Shown: one piece after another, positions 1 to 12,280 of the stretch | Layout of the letters: each line of letters begins with the position of its first letter | Numbering within the stretch: position 1 is the stretch's first letter | Origin: Antilocapra americana | Taxonomy: Eukaryota; Chordata; Mammalia; Artiodactyla; Antilocapridae | Reading direction: 5' to 3' | DNA: 64,000 bases | Assembly: GCA_007570785.1 (NCBI GenBank) | Contig: ML664161.1 | Span: 9,280,470-9,344,469 of the forward strand | Made by a program: the position numbers and the translations under genes | Notes under the pieces: model-generated | The model's input: only the letters and a program-made list of their open reading frames with translations | The model's database searches: none | Told to the model about the DNA's origin: nothing

Positions 1-589
1 CAAGAACTTTGTTAACAAGCTCCTATATTGCCCTTTGAAGGGCAGCATAGCAGATTGCAAAGACCAAGGGACTGAAATTTTTTTTAAAAAAAGTCTAAAT
101 TCCTTCTTAGCTGCTTACTAGCTATGTGATTTTTGCAAAAATATTTTATTTTTAATATTTTAATTATTAAAACGAGCGTTAAAATATTTAATTATTAATA
201 TTTTAATATTAATGTTTTAATTTATTAATAAATTATTAATACTGAATAATTTTCAAGTATTTTTTAATGAAAGTTTCTTTAAGTGTAATAATATACAGTG
301 TGAGAGCAGGAATTATACTTGTTTACTATTTTTCCCCAGAATAGAGCTAATATAAAGTACATATGCAATACACAGTCATTGAAAGAATGAACAAAAATTC
401 TAATGTCAATTGTTTACAAAGAAATTACAATTAAACAAAGTATCCATGTAAGCTATTAAATTAACAAGTTTTTAAAAATCAACTGCAACAGTTCATGCTG
501 CAGAGTACAGCCCAACTGGCATTCTCTCACAGTGCTATTAATCATATAAATAGGAAAATAACTTGGAAGTAAGAAGTAGGACCTGCAAA
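1..589. other. AT-rich intron sequence, no recognisable feature
   Basis: This is presumed NCEH1 intron 1. Positions about 150-250 are almost pure A and T, with repeated ATTAAT motifs. I see no exon or recent repeat here. Confidence 0.5.
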
Positions 590-1030
590 AATATTTTACA
601 CTCTGTGATCTAGTAATTCTAATTTGGGGGAATCTCTTGGGGAAAAGTCCTAGAAGCAAAAAAGATTATAGACACAAATATGGTCACTGTAACATTACTT
701 ACAATAACAAGAAACTAAACAGTCTAAGTATCTGGTAATAGAGAAATAGTTATGTCAAAAATGGCACTGCTCTTTAATATCAATATATCCATTACAAAGA
801 GAAAGGAATACTATGCAGTAATAATGAAGTATATTCTTCTGATATAATGACAACTAAAGTAAGTTGTGCATAAAACTGTATAACGTGACAACATCTAACA
901 AAAGACAACATATACACTAGCAGAGAGACTGAAACATAACAAAAAGCAAATGGTGTTACAGTGAGACTATAGGTAGATTTTTCTACTTTCTAAATTTTTA
1001 TAGCTAATTATATACCTCATGCTATATAAA
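590..1030 (+). repeat. Old L1 LINE 3' end fragment
   Basis: The text resembles the end of L1 ORF2 and its 3' UTR, for example GGAATACTATGCAGTAATAA near 807, the usual region encoding the YYSAIK-like C-terminal end. It is heavily decayed, with no reading frame left. The exact L1M subfamily cannot be fixed by eye. Confidence 0.55.
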
Positions 1031-1109
1031 ATAACTCAGTCCTTCAATTTACTAAAGGAAATATGCTTCTAGGGAGAAAAATATTTCAGTGGCTGTGATA
1101 GTCAGAGAT

Positions 1110-1520
1110 TATATTCTCCACCCTCCAGCTCAAACAACCTTTTACCTACTCATATTCCTACACACCACTGACCAGTACACACCTCTGTGTATAAAACTTG
1201 CCTGTCTTGCCCATGTAGGATTTACTTTCCTCAAAGGTACAAAAAGCTGAACTGCAGGGCTCCATCTTCTAACGGAATTTCTCCTGCTTTACCAAATTCC
1301 AGTTCCTCCCTCAGCGACCGTCTCAAATGTCCCCTCCTCTGTGACACCCTGTTCAACTCACTTCTTAGACAGTTGCTCCTGCCTCAATGCTCTCTAGTAC
1401 CTGGTTCAAGTTACTATTTTTGACACTTGCTGTACTGTCATTATGAGTTTCAAGGTCTCCATCTTTGTCCCCCTTGGTCTATTATTATGCCTGGTACATA
1501 ATTAGTGCTCAATATAATTG
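1110..1520 (+). repeat. L2-like ancient LINE fragment (tentative)
   Basis: The stretch is pyrimidine-rich and resembles the 3' part of mammalian L2-type repeats (CTCAAATGTCCCCTCCTCTG near 1321, then TATTATGCCTGGTACATAAT, then GTGCTCAATA). The family is inferred from remembered consensus text only. Confidence 0.4.
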
Positions 1521-1522
1521 TT

Positions 1523-2094
1523 GATGATACCACTCTAATGGTAGAAAGTGAAGAGTAACTAAAGAGCCTCTTGATGAGGGTGAAAGAGGAGAGTGAAAAA
1601 ACTATGTTAAACTCAACATTTAAAAAACTAAGATGGGGGGGGGGGGGGGGGAGGAGGGAGGGAGGAGGGAGGGGTTTCTGGAGGGGGAGCATATGTAAAC
1701 CCATGGTGATATCATGGCATTGTATGACAAAAACAATAAAAGGGAGGAAAAAAAAAAAAAAAACTAAGATCATGGCATCCGGAAGACTCTTGAGAGTCCC
1801 CTGGACTGCAAAGATATCAAACCAGTCAATCCTAAAGGAAACCAACCCTGAATAGTCACCGGAAGGACTCATGCTGAAGCTCAAATTATTTGACCACCTG
1901 ATGCAAAGACCCTGATGCTGGGAAAGACTGAAGGCAAAAGTGAAAGAGGGTGATAGAGGATAAGATGGCTATATAGCATCACTTATTCAGTGGATAGAAA
2001 TTTGAGCAAACTCTGGGAGATAGTGAAGGACAAGGAAGCCTGGCGTGCTGCAGTTAGGGATCACAAAAAGTCAGACACTACTTAGCAACTGAAT
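1523..2094 (+). mobile_element. BovB LINE, 5'-truncated and internally rearranged
   Basis: The left end matches the BovB reverse-transcriptase region just after the YADD motif (AGAGCCTCTTGATGA). The right part matches the BovB 3' end (GGAAGGACTCATGCTGAAGC; AGTCAGACACTACTTAGCAA). Between them sits foreign G-rich and A-rich sequence at about 1635-1760. The short text AAAACTAAGAT occurs on both sides of that insert, suggesting a local duplication or slippage. No intact frame remains. Confidence 0.8.
1635..1674 (+). repeat. Poly-G tract and G-quadruplex-prone sequence
   Basis: Seventeen consecutive G residues run from 1635 to 1651, followed by GAGGAGGGAGGGAGGAGGGA-type sequence. Runs of three or more G this close together can in principle fold as a G-quadruplex. 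It lies inside the BovB fragment, and its length is probably unstable and hard to sequence. Confidence 0.85.
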
Positions 2095-3159
2095 AACATA
2101 GCTGCTGAATGAATGGCTTATATTGCTGAATATACTTTCTTTCACTGTTGCTTCAAATTCCTGCTTTCTCAGAAACTTTACTCCTTATCATTTCCTACTT
2201 GGGCTCTTCATGGACAGGAAATAGGAACCCTGGGCAAAAGCAAGCACATTTTGCTGGTTGGTCCTATTGATGATGATGCCTTAATTGAGAAGTAGGATGT
2301 ACAGGGAAAATTTCCTATCTGGTTTTCATCACCAATCCTCTTTATTGTGGAAGCTGTCCAGAGGCTTTGAATTACTCATCATCAATTCACTTAGAAATTA
2401 TGAGAGTGTTTATTTTCTGCCAGGTACTTCTAGGAGCTGGGTACACAGCAGGGAAGCCCACAGACCTCCTTCCTTCCCTCACAGAGCTTCCAACCTAGCG
2501 GGGGAGACCATTACTTAGAAGGAATCAAAGAAACAATCGCCAATAGCAATATGTTCTATAGAGGGTAAAGTCAGGGTAGAATGAGAGAGGAAAATAGGAG
2601 TGAGATAGAAACTAGACTGGGTGGTTAAAACAAGAGGTTTCTAATCACAGACACCTAACCCGTTTGATGAACATATAAAAAGTTCTCGTCTCATAAGGCA
2701 CCACAGCTTCCAACAACTGCAGTGTTTCTTTCAAACTTTAAGCAATGAAATACTTTCTGCAGCAGCACTTTAGGAACACAAGAAAAACAAAAATCCCTTT
2801 AAGTCGATCTAAGGCAAAAAGCTTCTAAAACCAAACAACAGTAAAAAGACAAATTGTTTTCAATCAAATTATGTATTTGGCCACTAGAATTTAAACGTTA
2901 TTCTATGAGTCTGTAACACAGAACATTTTTAATAAGTAGTTTAAAGCTTATTTCACCAAGTAGTACATAGTCTTGAAAAATCATATATTGGTTGTATGTT
3001 TTCGTTATCATATTAGCTTACTTAAAGTTGCCATAATTAAAACAGTGAAATATATCTTAATGACACAAGACTGAGACTAGTTCTACCTATGTCCTAGTTA
3101 TGCAAGGATCTCCTTTACATGTTTCATAGCTCTCTGAAATACAAAAGAAATAAGTCCTG
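2095..3159. other. Intron sequence, mostly unassigned
   Basis: Around 2400-2640 there is text resembling an ancient mammalian repeat family (CCAGGTACTTCTAGGAGCTG, then TCACAGAGCTTCCAACCTAG and GGGGGAGACCA). The rest shows no exon-like frame and no recent repeat. Confidence 0.4.
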
Positions 3160-3480
3160 GGTACGTGTCTATGCTGTCCCATCTCAGGGATTTGCATCTG
3201 TGGTTTTCTTTTCCTGGAATGCCCTTCTTTCCACATCTGTGTGATGTGCTTCTTCTCATCCTTCCAGACTCAGCTGAGCCAGCACTCCTTCTGGGTTCCT
3301 CTGCCTGAGTTCCTCCTCAGCACACACACAGAGGCTTCTCTGCTGGGCTCCCACAGTACCTACTATGTACCACGAACCATAGCACTTAGTAGGCCTTGTT
3401 GGAAGTGTTTCCTTGGTTTTTCCAAACTAGAAATGTGAGCACCTCAAGGTGTCTACAGTGTGTGATACCTCCTGGGTGAC
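3160..3480 (+). repeat. L2-like ancient LINE fragment
   Basis: The order of motifs follows the L2-type 3' region: TTCCTGGAATGCCCTTCTTT, CATCCTTCCAGACTCAGCT, ACCTACTATGTACCA, CATAGCACTTAGTAGG, and GTGAGCACCTCAAGG. The frames that stay open here are by-products of this repeat and are not genes. Confidence 0.5.
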
Positions 3481-5057
3481 CAATAAATTGCTGAAGGCAT
3501 ACTGGCACTTTAGAGAAAGTGCAATGCACCATTTTCCTCCATAAACAGAAAGAGGAAGAAGTGTAACAGAGCCTAACACTATACATTAAGCATAATTTCA
3601 GTGGTTACAAAAGCCCTTAAGGAAGCCCAGCTCTCTCACATGCACTAAAAAACCACAGGAACCAATCTCTAATGAGACAACTTTAAGGATCACAAGCATA
3701 TAGAACTTAAAACATGCTACCCAGGATTGTTTTAGGTTCTCTGAAATCTGAAAATGGAAATAAAATTAAACAAAAACAAAAAATGGGATGGGGGAGATAA
3801 TGGCAGAAGACATTTAACCACTGACAACAACCAAATGAAAGTCCAAATTCTCAGATTTCCCAAAAACATGCTTTTAGGGAGCCAGGAAATCATGTTACTG
3901 TTTTAGAGTAATTGAAAATCATTTCCAAACAGATTCCTTCTGTAGACATAACCAATGACAATGTTCTTTTCATTCAAGATATATCTTCATTTAAGTTGCA
4001 AGATGGTGTCATTTGGATTGGCTATGTGAGGCAACTAGACAGAAGGTATTGGTTTTGGTCAGTAGGCACTTCTGTGGCCACTAAGCCCAGAATCTGGCAT
4101 ACTCTGTGTCTGATAAAATTCTGGTCCACTCTCCTTAATGAACATATAGCATACGCATTTAAATGGTACACTGCTAATTACAGAATTAATAGGCATCAAT
4201 CTGTAGGGAGCAAGTTTAATATTCATCTAGTATGACCCTCATTGGGAAGCAGACAGTAAAAGCTACTTGGTCTATAAGAGTCCAGATTTTAAAATATGTT
4301 TCCACACAGTTGAATCAGCCAACACAAATTTAAAGGTAGTCATTTGAGGAAGAAGAGCTTCTTGACTTTTTATTTCTTCTTGATTCTTAGTTTTATAAAT
4401 ATATTTTTTATTTTCAAATATACATTTACTTCTTTAACATACTACTAGTAGTTATATATTGATAATTTTTATATATTTATATATAAAACTGTTTAGCACC
4501 TCAGTAATATCCATCAGTAAACTCCACGTCGGTTTCCTTTAATTACAAGTTATGAAGGAGTTTTTGGCTGTTTTCCGTCATAAGTGATAACTCAGTAACA
4601 ACACTGCCAAAGTCAAAACATTATTTGTGGCAGACATCCTTGAAATCATTCCAACAAAGAGGCTAAAGGTTGAAATGCTAAAATGTAAAAGATACTGTTG
4701 TCTGAAAGTACATTTTGTGGCTGATCCACTAAAAGGTCCACCAGGATGCCTAATGAAAGGGCTCGATTCTATCCTCACATTTTTCATTTCTCAGAAGAAT
4801 CTGACACAGTTGACCACCCCTCCTGGTGGAGCCTTTGTGGGTTTTGGTTTTTCTGACACTTTGTTTCCTCAGTTTTCTTTTGTTCCATGACTGCTCTGTC
4901 TCCTTTGTTGGCTCCACCTCTTCTCATCAACTCTAAAACCACTCTCTTATTCAACACTGTTTCTGGAGGGGATTCCAGGTCTTTAGGGAATTTCAATTAC
5001 ATTGACCTGCCAACAAGTTTCTCCATATTTCCTGTATTTCCTTATATTGGTGCTTGT
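3481..5057. other. Intron sequence, no recognisable gene
   Basis: AT-rich sequence with a TA-rich patch at about 4380-4500. Short open frames at 3912-4235 and 4627-4890 have no recognisable protein and no splice context, so I treat them as chance. Confidence 0.45.
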
Positions 5058-5178
5058 CTTAGTTGCTAAGTTATGTTCGACTATTTTGCAACCCAATGGG
5101 CTGGTTCTTCTGTCCATGAGATTTCCCAGGCAAATATATTGGAGTGGGTTGCCATTTCCTTCTCCATTCCTTTGTATT
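5058..5178 (-). mobile_element. Bov-A type SINE, antisense
   Basis: The reverse complement of the BovB-derived SINE body is visible (CTTAGTTGCTAAGTTATGTTC, GGAGTGGGTTGCCATTTCCT). The tRNA-derived head is missing, as in Bov-A monomers. Confidence 0.8.
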
Positions 5179-5704
5179 ACTTGCCACATATTTTTGGTTT
5201 AGGATTATAACTTCAGGAAGGCCAAGTGCTGTTTGTTTTGTGAATTGCAATAACCCCAGAGCCTGACATTTATTGATTGCTCAATTAAACCAATGACAGA
5301 GGCCATGGTGAATTTCCTTTATTATGGTGGTCAAGCTGAAGACATCTGCCTTTAGTAACTTTAAAGGTCAAAGTCATATTTTCCAACTTTATAGGCCAGA
5401 TTTCTGAGCCCAAAAGATGGCAATCATTTGAGCAAATTCAAAGCCCTTTGTTTAGGAAAGTATCAACCCCGCTTGCAAGTGCTTCTTTACTGTCTCCACA
5501 AGTGGCAGATGGCTAACCATCAGGGCAGAATTCAAGTAAAGCACTTTCATTTATGTAACAAAACATCATGTACCTTAGATTCTTAAAGTCTAAGGAACTC
5601 ATTTCAGGTGACACATATTATGCTAAAACGAACTGATGTCTTTGCAGAGTCTGATAAAGATCTTTGACATAAGACAGTAACAGTCTAAAAGACATGCAAT
5701 TTCT
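5179..5704. other. Intron sequence, nothing recognised
   Basis: Single-copy-looking sequence without exon-like frames or clear repeats. Confidence 0.4.
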
Positions 5705-5925
5705 TCAGCTTTTAGAGTACTAACTTCAAAGCCTGACTACTTGAATTAGCGTTCTGGCTCTAGGAGTGTGATCTGGGCAAGTTACTTAACCTCTCTGTGC
5801 CTCAATCTCTTCATTTTTAATATAGAAATAATAGTACTTAATCACAGGGTTGTTATAAAGATTGAGTTAATATATATGTGAAATGGTTAGATGGTATATG
5901 TTACCTCTATGATAATGACTCATAC
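5705..5925 (+). repeat. MIR SINE
   Basis: The MIR core is clear: GGCAAGTTACTTAACCTCTC, TGTGCCTCAATCTCTTCAT, then GGTTGTTATAAAGATTGAGT. This is an ancient mammalian element in sense orientation. Confidence 0.8.
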
Positions 5926-5984
5926 ATCCAGGTAGAACATCAGCAAACTAAGCCCACAGACTCCAAAATTGTAACTACAGGAAG

Positions 5985-7312
5985 AGGTTTTTAGTTCTTA
6001 CTATATACCAATTGCTGTGCTAAGAATTTTACATACACAATCACATTTATCATAGAAAAAGCAGGGGAATTCCAAAAAGCATCTACTTCTGCTTCATTGA
6101 CTACACTAAAGCCTTTGAAAGTGTGGATCACAACAAACTGGAAAATTCTTAAAGAGATGAGAATACTAGACCACCTTACCTATCTCCTGAGAAACCTGCA
6201 TGCAGGTCAAGAAGTAACAGTTAGAACCGGACATGGAACAATGAACTGGTTCAAAATTGGGAAAGGAGTATGTCAAGGCTGTATATTGTCACCCTGCTTA
6301 TTTAACTTATATGCAGAGTACATCATGTGAAATGCTAGGTTGGATAAATCACTAGCTGGAATCAAGATTGCCGGGAGAAATGTCAACATCCTCAGATATG
6401 CAGATGATATCACTTTAATGGCAGAAAACAAAGAACTAAAGAGCCTCTCGATGATGGTGAAAGAGAAGAGGGAAAACCTAGCTTGAAACTCAACATTCAA
6501 AAAACTAAGATCATCGCATCCAGTCCCATCACTTCATGACAAATAGATGGGGAAAAAAATGAAAACAGTGAGAGATTTTATTTTCTTGGGCTCCAAAATC
6601 ACTGCAGATAGTGACTGCAGCCACAAAATTAAAAGATGCTTGCTCCTTAGAAGAAAAGCTATGACAAACCTAAACAGCATATTAAGAAGCAGAGACATCA
6701 CTTTGCTGACAAAGGTCCATATAGTCAAAGCTACGGTTTTTCCAGCAGTCATGAGTGGATGTGAGAGTTGGACCATTAAGAAGGCTGAGCACTGAAGAAC
6801 TGATGCTTTTGAATGGTGGTGTGGAAAAGACTTCTGAGAGTCCCTCAGACAGCAAGGAGATCAAACAAGTCAATCCTAAAGGATATCAACCTTGAATATT
6901 CATTGGAAGGACTGATGCTGAAGCCGAAGCTCTAATACTTTGGCTACCTGATGCAAAGAGCTGACTCTTTGGAAAAGACCCTGATGCTGGAAAAGATTGA
7001 GGGCACAAGGAGAAGAAGTGGATGAAGTGGTTGGATGGCATCACCAACTCAATGGAAACAGTTTGAGCAAACTCTGGGAGAGAGTGAAGGACAGGGGAGC
7101 CTGGCATGCTGCAGTTGATGGGGTTGCAAAGAATCAGACACAACTTAGGGACTGAACAATAAAAACAACAAGCCTTGAGGGAAGCACTGTCATTATTCCA
7201 CTTTTATAGATAAGGAAACTAAACCTTTTAAATTTTAAGTTACTTAAGAGTTTAAGGAACTTGCCCAATTAGTCTCATGACTAGTAAATGGTAAAGCTAT
7301 GATTTAAACCCA
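5985..7312 (-). repeat. MIR SINE split by a BovB insertion
   Basis: The left piece (about 5985-6053) reads ACCAATTGCTGTGCTAAGAA. The right piece (about 7170-7312) reads GATAAGGAAACTAAACC and AACTTGCCCAATTAGTCTCA. Together they form one antisense MIR, so the BovB between them inserted later. Confidence 0.75.
6055..7165 (+). mobile_element. BovB LINE, 5'-truncated (reverse transcriptase to 3' end)
   Basis: The copy begins in the middle of the reverse-transcriptase domain and runs to the usual 3' end. Translated pieces in different frames show FCFIDYTKAFESVDHN, RTGHGTMNWFKIGKGVCQG, LSPCLFNLYAEYIM and RYADDITLMAEN, so the catalytic YADD at about 6395-6410 is kept. A stop follows EYIM and further frameshifts follow, so the copy is dead. 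It interrupts an older MIR. Confidence 0.92.
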
Positions 7313-7489
7313 GTAGTAGGAGCCAACAGCAGGCCAGGTAAAAAAGATCTACAGTTGTATAAAAATCCACAAACTTGAGAGCAGAAGCAGACTGACAAGA
7401 ATAAATGTGAAAATTAAAAAATAAAAAACTGCACACTACTATTGGAGTATACTGCAGACGACTGCCAAAAATCAGATTAGGACCAAACA

Positions 7490-7745
7490 TATTTATTTTG
7501 TGACAGGTTATTATTCCAAGTGTTTTACATATTAACTACTGTGATGATGACAAGCAATAAAGCTTTGTATACATTACCATGTGCAACCTTCAAAACAGCT
7601 TCATGAGCTAAGTATCGTGACCAGTTACTAGATCAGGAAACACTCATAGGTTAAATATGATATCATAATCACACAGCTAATATAGCTCAAGTTGGGATTT
7701 GAGCACAAGTCTCCCTGACCCCCAAATCCATGCTCTAGAACACTA
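7490..7745 (-). repeat. MIR SINE, antisense
   Basis: Reads CCAAGTGTTTTACATATTAA, then AATCACACAGCTAATATAGC and GGGATTTGAGCACAAGTC, the antisense MIR pattern. Confidence 0.7.
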
Positions 7746-9820
7746 TGAAAATGGACCCCCAAATTCTGTAAATATACCATCAATACCATCAGGTTCAAAT
7801 AAGGATTGATAGTCAATTAAATATGGGACTCAACTAAATATTCTTTCTTTAAAATTCAAAATACATGTCAGTATGATAGGGATTCTGAAATGTTTCACAA
7901 TTAAAAAAGAAATTCTGATTAACTCTGTTTAATTCAGCATTTCCTAGTCTTACTTACCATGGAACACTTTTCAATGTGTAACATTATACTAAAACCCTCT
8001 AGGACTAAAATTTGTAAACAGTACATAGCATGGTCCTTGCCCACGAGATGCTTTTGCAATGTGGATTTACACAAAAGATTTGTGGGTAGAATAAGAAGGG
8101 GAAGGAGGGAGACTGAACAATCTAACAGGAAGCTGTGGAAGACAGCTGAAAGGACTATGGAATCCAGCAGACCAGGTTCACAGCCAGCCTCCCAGTCAGT
8201 CCCATGTCTATGAACAAGATATTCAATCTCATTGAGTTTCTATCTCCCTTAACTGAAGACATTAACTACCATTTCACAAGGTGAGTGACTGTGTTTATTA
8301 TTCAATAAATGTATCCATTATTATGCAGACACCCACCAGTAATCTTATTCTACTAAAAGTCAATCATCTTTTAAAAGCAAAATTGATTTGTCTTGTGAAG
8401 AAAGTCAAGGAAGCAGGGATGATGGCTCTTTGGACTTGCTTCTCTCCAACAGCCATGAAATGGAAGGGACTGAAACCTTGGGATAGAGTGACTCTATTTT
8501 AGAACTGATGCATAAAGTAGGAACAGTGAAATAAACATCTTATGTTTTAGGAAAGTAGACTTCCGAATGGTCAAGAAAAGGTAATTTGTGTCCCAGGGCA
8601 GGGACAATATTATAGGACAGGTGGCACAGAGGAGTGTCGGTCAAATCAATTTCTCATGAGGCATTCACCAATTATCCATTCTGGAGGAAAAGAGAATGAT
8701 ACCAAATGAATGTGGGAATTTGCCAATTATCTTTTAAGGAGATGGCCTGTAATATAACTAACATTTAGCTAGAAAAACGTGATTCATTACAAATTCAAAA
8801 ACAACCATAAGTCTACAAAAATATTCTGAGGAAATCAGAAACCCAGAAAAAAGCAAGGCTTGCAAAAACAAAACAAAAAAAAATTGCAAAGGACAACAAA
8901 AAGCCATTTGGGGATAAGTTCAGAGTCAGAAGGACAAGAAAGCACCAGTTCTGATGTATGGGGCAAATGGAGTAACAGGGAGGACTGAAAGAAAGCAGAA
9001 CTATGAATTCTTACTTCCTCTATCATGCATTATGTTCAAACCCCTCTCCCTACTCAAAAACCCAGAAAACAAAAATACTAAAATAGTAAGAGAAAAATTA
9101 TGTCTATGACAGGTGAGGAAGCTTACGATTTGGTGGGGAGTTTGTACATAAAGAAATATCAACATTAGGAAAAGGGCCATAAAAGAAAAACAAAGTGCTA
9201 GCAGAGTATGAAGGATTAAGAAATGAAGGATGACTGGGGAAAGCGGGGAAATTTCCAAAAGAAATGATCTTTGAGTGGGTGTTGAAAGATGTGTGGGATG
9301 TTGGCTAAAGTAAGAGGGTGGGAGGGCATGTGAGCAGAGGTGACAACAGGAGGAGAGGTGTCGGGATTGTCATGGGGACACTGTGAGGCTAGATTCAGCA
9401 GAGTGGTACCAGTTGGGAGCAGGCCCTAAGTGCCAAAGAATTTAGTGCTTTCATTCTGCCACTATCCTAGAGAACAGGAATTCCACCTGGTATGAGGGGT
9501 GAGAGCTGGTTCCCTGGAGGATTAACAGTAAAATCTGAGCAGAGCAGGGAGCACAGCAGTCATTCCATAATTTTGAGTTGATTATGCTGATGAATGCATG
9601 TCACATAAATGCAGGCTAAGCATATGTCCAAATTCGTCTGGGAATAGTTCTGGTTTAAAACGGTTGTCCTGTCATGATTATTAACAGCAACCCCTATTAC
9701 TCTCAGACATGGCATGGTTTGAATGATAAATTTTGAGGCTACCCTAGGTACATGCAACTTGGGGTCAATCTCTCTGTGTTTAGTAGCAATATACATGTAT
9801 TTAAATAGTTATAAATTATA
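7746..9820. other. Intron sequence, mostly unassigned
   Basis: No exon-like frame is visible. Around 9130-9560 the text (GAGTGGGTGTTGAAAGATGT, GTTGGGAGCAGGCCCTAAGT) loosely resembles an old mammalian repeat family also seen at 21.6-22.1 kb and 58.2-59.0 kb. A-rich runs occur near 8870. Confidence 0.4.
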
Positions 9821-10034
9821 GGGCTTCCCAGGTAGTGCAGTGGTAAAGAATCTCCCTGCCAATGCAGGAAACACAAAAGATGCGAGTTCAATTCCCTGGG
9901 GTTGGGAAGATCCCCTGGATGAGAGCATGGCAACCCACTCCAGTATTCTTGCCTGGAAAATTCAATGGACAGAGGAGCCTAGCAGGCTACAGTCCATGGA
10001 ATTGCAAAGAGCTGGATGTGACTGAGTGACTGAA
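9821..10034 (+). mobile_element. Bov-tA SINE
   Basis: A tRNA-derived head (GGGCTTCCCAGGTAGTGCAG, then AGTTCAATTCCCTGG in place of the B box) is followed by the BovB-derived body (GGCAACCCACTCCAGTATTC, GGATGTGACTGAGTGACTGA). It is full length and in sense orientation. Confidence 0.9.
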
Positions 10035-10499
10035 AATACAAACCATAGGAAAGAGAGCTTCCTTACAGTTTGCATGCTGTACCGTTAGCAGCCAACAGGT
10101 AGGCTGAGCTATAAGACAGAGTTAGTGTTTTATAGAGGTTAAAAACTTAAAAGCATTTTTTATAACTATTCAAAACCTATCAAAGTTGGCATTCTCTTTG
10201 CGAACCCTTTGTATAATTTTCTTTATGAATCTGAATTCTGTCATTCAGGTCCTTACAGATTCCCCTAGTATTTCCTCCATGTTCCCCTGACATGTTTTAC
10301 AAAGGTCATCAAACCTCTGACAGGAAAAAAGACTGGAAAACACCAGTGTAGATTTATAATAGCAGGAGCTCAAAAAAAGTCAGGATACAGTGTACCCATA
10401 ATAAAGTTATCATGAGTATACCCACATGCATGCCTGAAGCTATGAGTACCTGCCAGAGAGACAGCACCAGGGACAAAAACGAGGAAACCCATCATATAG
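10035..10499. other. Intron sequence, nothing recognised
   Basis: Unassigned sequence between a Bov-tA and a MIR, with no exon-like frame. Confidence 0.4.
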
Positions 10500-10755
10500 G
10501 ACTTTGTTTTCAGGTCACCTGGTCCAGCAGTGAAAACACGAAATTAAGAGTCTAGTAATTTTCATTCCAGTCCGGTTTTGCCGCTATTACTCATGTGAAC
10601 TTAGGAGTGTCATTGACCCTTTCAGAACCTGTTTCCTCACTCGACAAATGGAAATAACTAATGTCAGCCAGTTATTTATTGTAAAAATAAAATGAGATCA
10701 TGTAAGTGAAATGCTTTATAAAACCTGTAGTGCTATAAAAATGTAAGGTATAACC
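10500..10755 (+). repeat. MIR SINE
   Basis: A degraded MIR: GAACTTAGGAGTGTCATTGA, CCTGTTTCCTCACTCGACAA, then AAAATGAGATCATGTAAGTG. Confidence 0.65.
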
Positions 10756-10859
10756 AAAGAATTATGTTCCTCAGGGTCTCATTCTCTTAGGGCTGGCCTC
10801 CTCTTCCTCTCACTGGTGAGCTCCTGGGGCTTTCTTGGTAGGATCCTTCATGCTGCTCT

Positions 10860-11600
10860 CACTCTAAACACATTCATTCCCACTGCTCCCACCATTACCC
10901 ATTCACTGACCTCTGCCAAGCCCGTATCTTAAGCTCAGCTCTCTCTCTCTCTCCCTCAAATTCTGGTCTTATATATGCAAACTATTTATGAACAGCTACC
11001 CTTAAACTGGTCCCATGGACACTTCAAAGCAAGGTACCAAACTCTATGACCTTCACCCTCAGATCTGCTCCTTTTCCTAATCGGGCTCGTCATCACCACT
11101 CAACCAGTTACTGCAGAGTCTGTCCCAGAAGTCATCTTTGACTCCTTTCTCGCCTTCACTCTCCCAGTCAGCAACTCTGGTCAGCCTCACTCCAAACCTG
11201 TCCCATTTTACTAGTTCTTGCTCTCCCCTCTCATCTGGATAACTGCTTCTCAAGTGATCTTTTGCCCTCATTTATTTTCTTAAACTCTAGTCTCTATCCT
11301 GCCACTGAGAAAACTGTTCTCAAATACAGATCTGACCATGTGATTTCCCTGCTACAATCCTTTCAGTGGCTCCTTCCCTGGCCCACAGAACCCTTCATTA
11401 CCTGGCCTGTGCTTCCTTCCTACCTCACCTCTCTGACTTCTGAGCTTTATACTCCAGCCACTCGGAACTACTTTCAGGGCCTTAGCTTGTACCATCCTCT
11501 CCCACTGGAATATTCTCTTTGTCTGGGATGCCCTTGTCCCCCTCCTTTCTCTCCTTCTTCTCTTCCTCACCTCTTTCACTCAGCTGGCTCTTATGGAAAG
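10860..11600 (+). repeat. Ancient LINE-like repeat (L2-era, tentative)
   Basis: Long pyrimidine-rich text with motifs typical of an old mammalian family: TCTGACCATGTGATTTCCCT, CAGTGGCTCCTTCCCTGG, TGGAATATTCTCTTTGTCTG. The open frame at 11262-11609 falls inside it and is not considered a gene. Confidence 0.45.
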
Positions 11601-11840
11601 TCAGCCTAGCACAACAGTTGAGCTCTTAAACTCACAGTAAGACAGGCTCCACCTCTTACAAGCTTTGTTATCAAAAGCAAATTACTTTTCTTTACAGTTC
11701 AGTTTCCTCCTTTGTAAAATAAGGAAAATAAGAACACCTATCTCACAGAATTGTAGCACAAACTAAATGAACTGTATGTAAAGCACACAGCACAGTATCT
11801 GGTACAGAGTAAATGCTCAGGATATGCTTAATAGATGTTA
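11601..11840 (+). repeat. MIR SINE
   Basis: Reads CAGTTTCCTCCTTTGTAAAA, TCACAGAATTGTAGCACAAA, AAGCACACAGCACAGTATCT and GTAAATGCTCAGGATATG, the full sense MIR order. Confidence 0.8.
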
Positions 11841-11854
11841 TTTTTGCTGTAAAT

Positions 11855-12063
11855 GGGCTTCCCTGGTGGCTCAGATGGTAAAGAGTCTGCCTGCAGTGTG
11901 GGAGACCCAGGTTCGATCCCTGGGTCAGGAAGATACCCTGGAGAAGGAAATGGCAACCCACTCCAGTATTCTCGCCTGGAAAATCTCATTATCAGAGGAG
12001 CCTGGCAGGCTACAGTCCATGAGTTCGCAAAGAGTTGGACACGACTGAGCAACTTTCTTTCTT
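11855..12063 (+). mobile_element. Bov-tA SINE, full length
   Basis: A near-consensus tRNA-derived head (GGGCTTCCCTGGTGGCTCAG; GGTTCGATCCCTGGGTCAGG as the B-box region) is followed by the BovB body ending GACACGACTGAGCAAC. Low decay suggests a fairly young copy. Confidence 0.93.
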
Positions 12064-12152
12064 TACTGTAAACGCTGACTCAGCCTTGATAATTCAGAGT
12101 TGATATCAGTATGACAGGGACACATCTGCTCCTCATGTCAAGGTCAACACTG

Positions 12153-12280
12153 TTGTTTAGTTGCTCGGTCATGTCCGACTCTTTTAGACCCCATGAACTA
12201 CAGCCTGCCAGGCTCCTCTGTCCATGGGATTTCCCAGGCAAGAATATTGGAGTGAGTTGTCATTTCCTTCTCCACAGGTT
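12153..12280 (-). mobile_element. Bov-A SINE, antisense
   Basis: Reads TTAGTTGCTCGGTCATGTCC, CAGGCTCCTCTGTCCATGGG and AAGAATATTGGAGTGAGTTG. This is a BovB-derived monomer without a tRNA head. Confidence 0.88.

Noticed and set aside
11262..11609. 115-codon open frame
   Set aside because: It lies inside an ancient LINE-like repeat and has no recognisable domain. Pyrimidine-rich sequence favours long open frames by chance.
11855..11930. tRNA-like heads with B-box-like GGTTCGATCCC
   Set aside because: These belong to Bov-tA and CHR SINEs. No free-standing tRNA gene with a full cloverleaf was seen.
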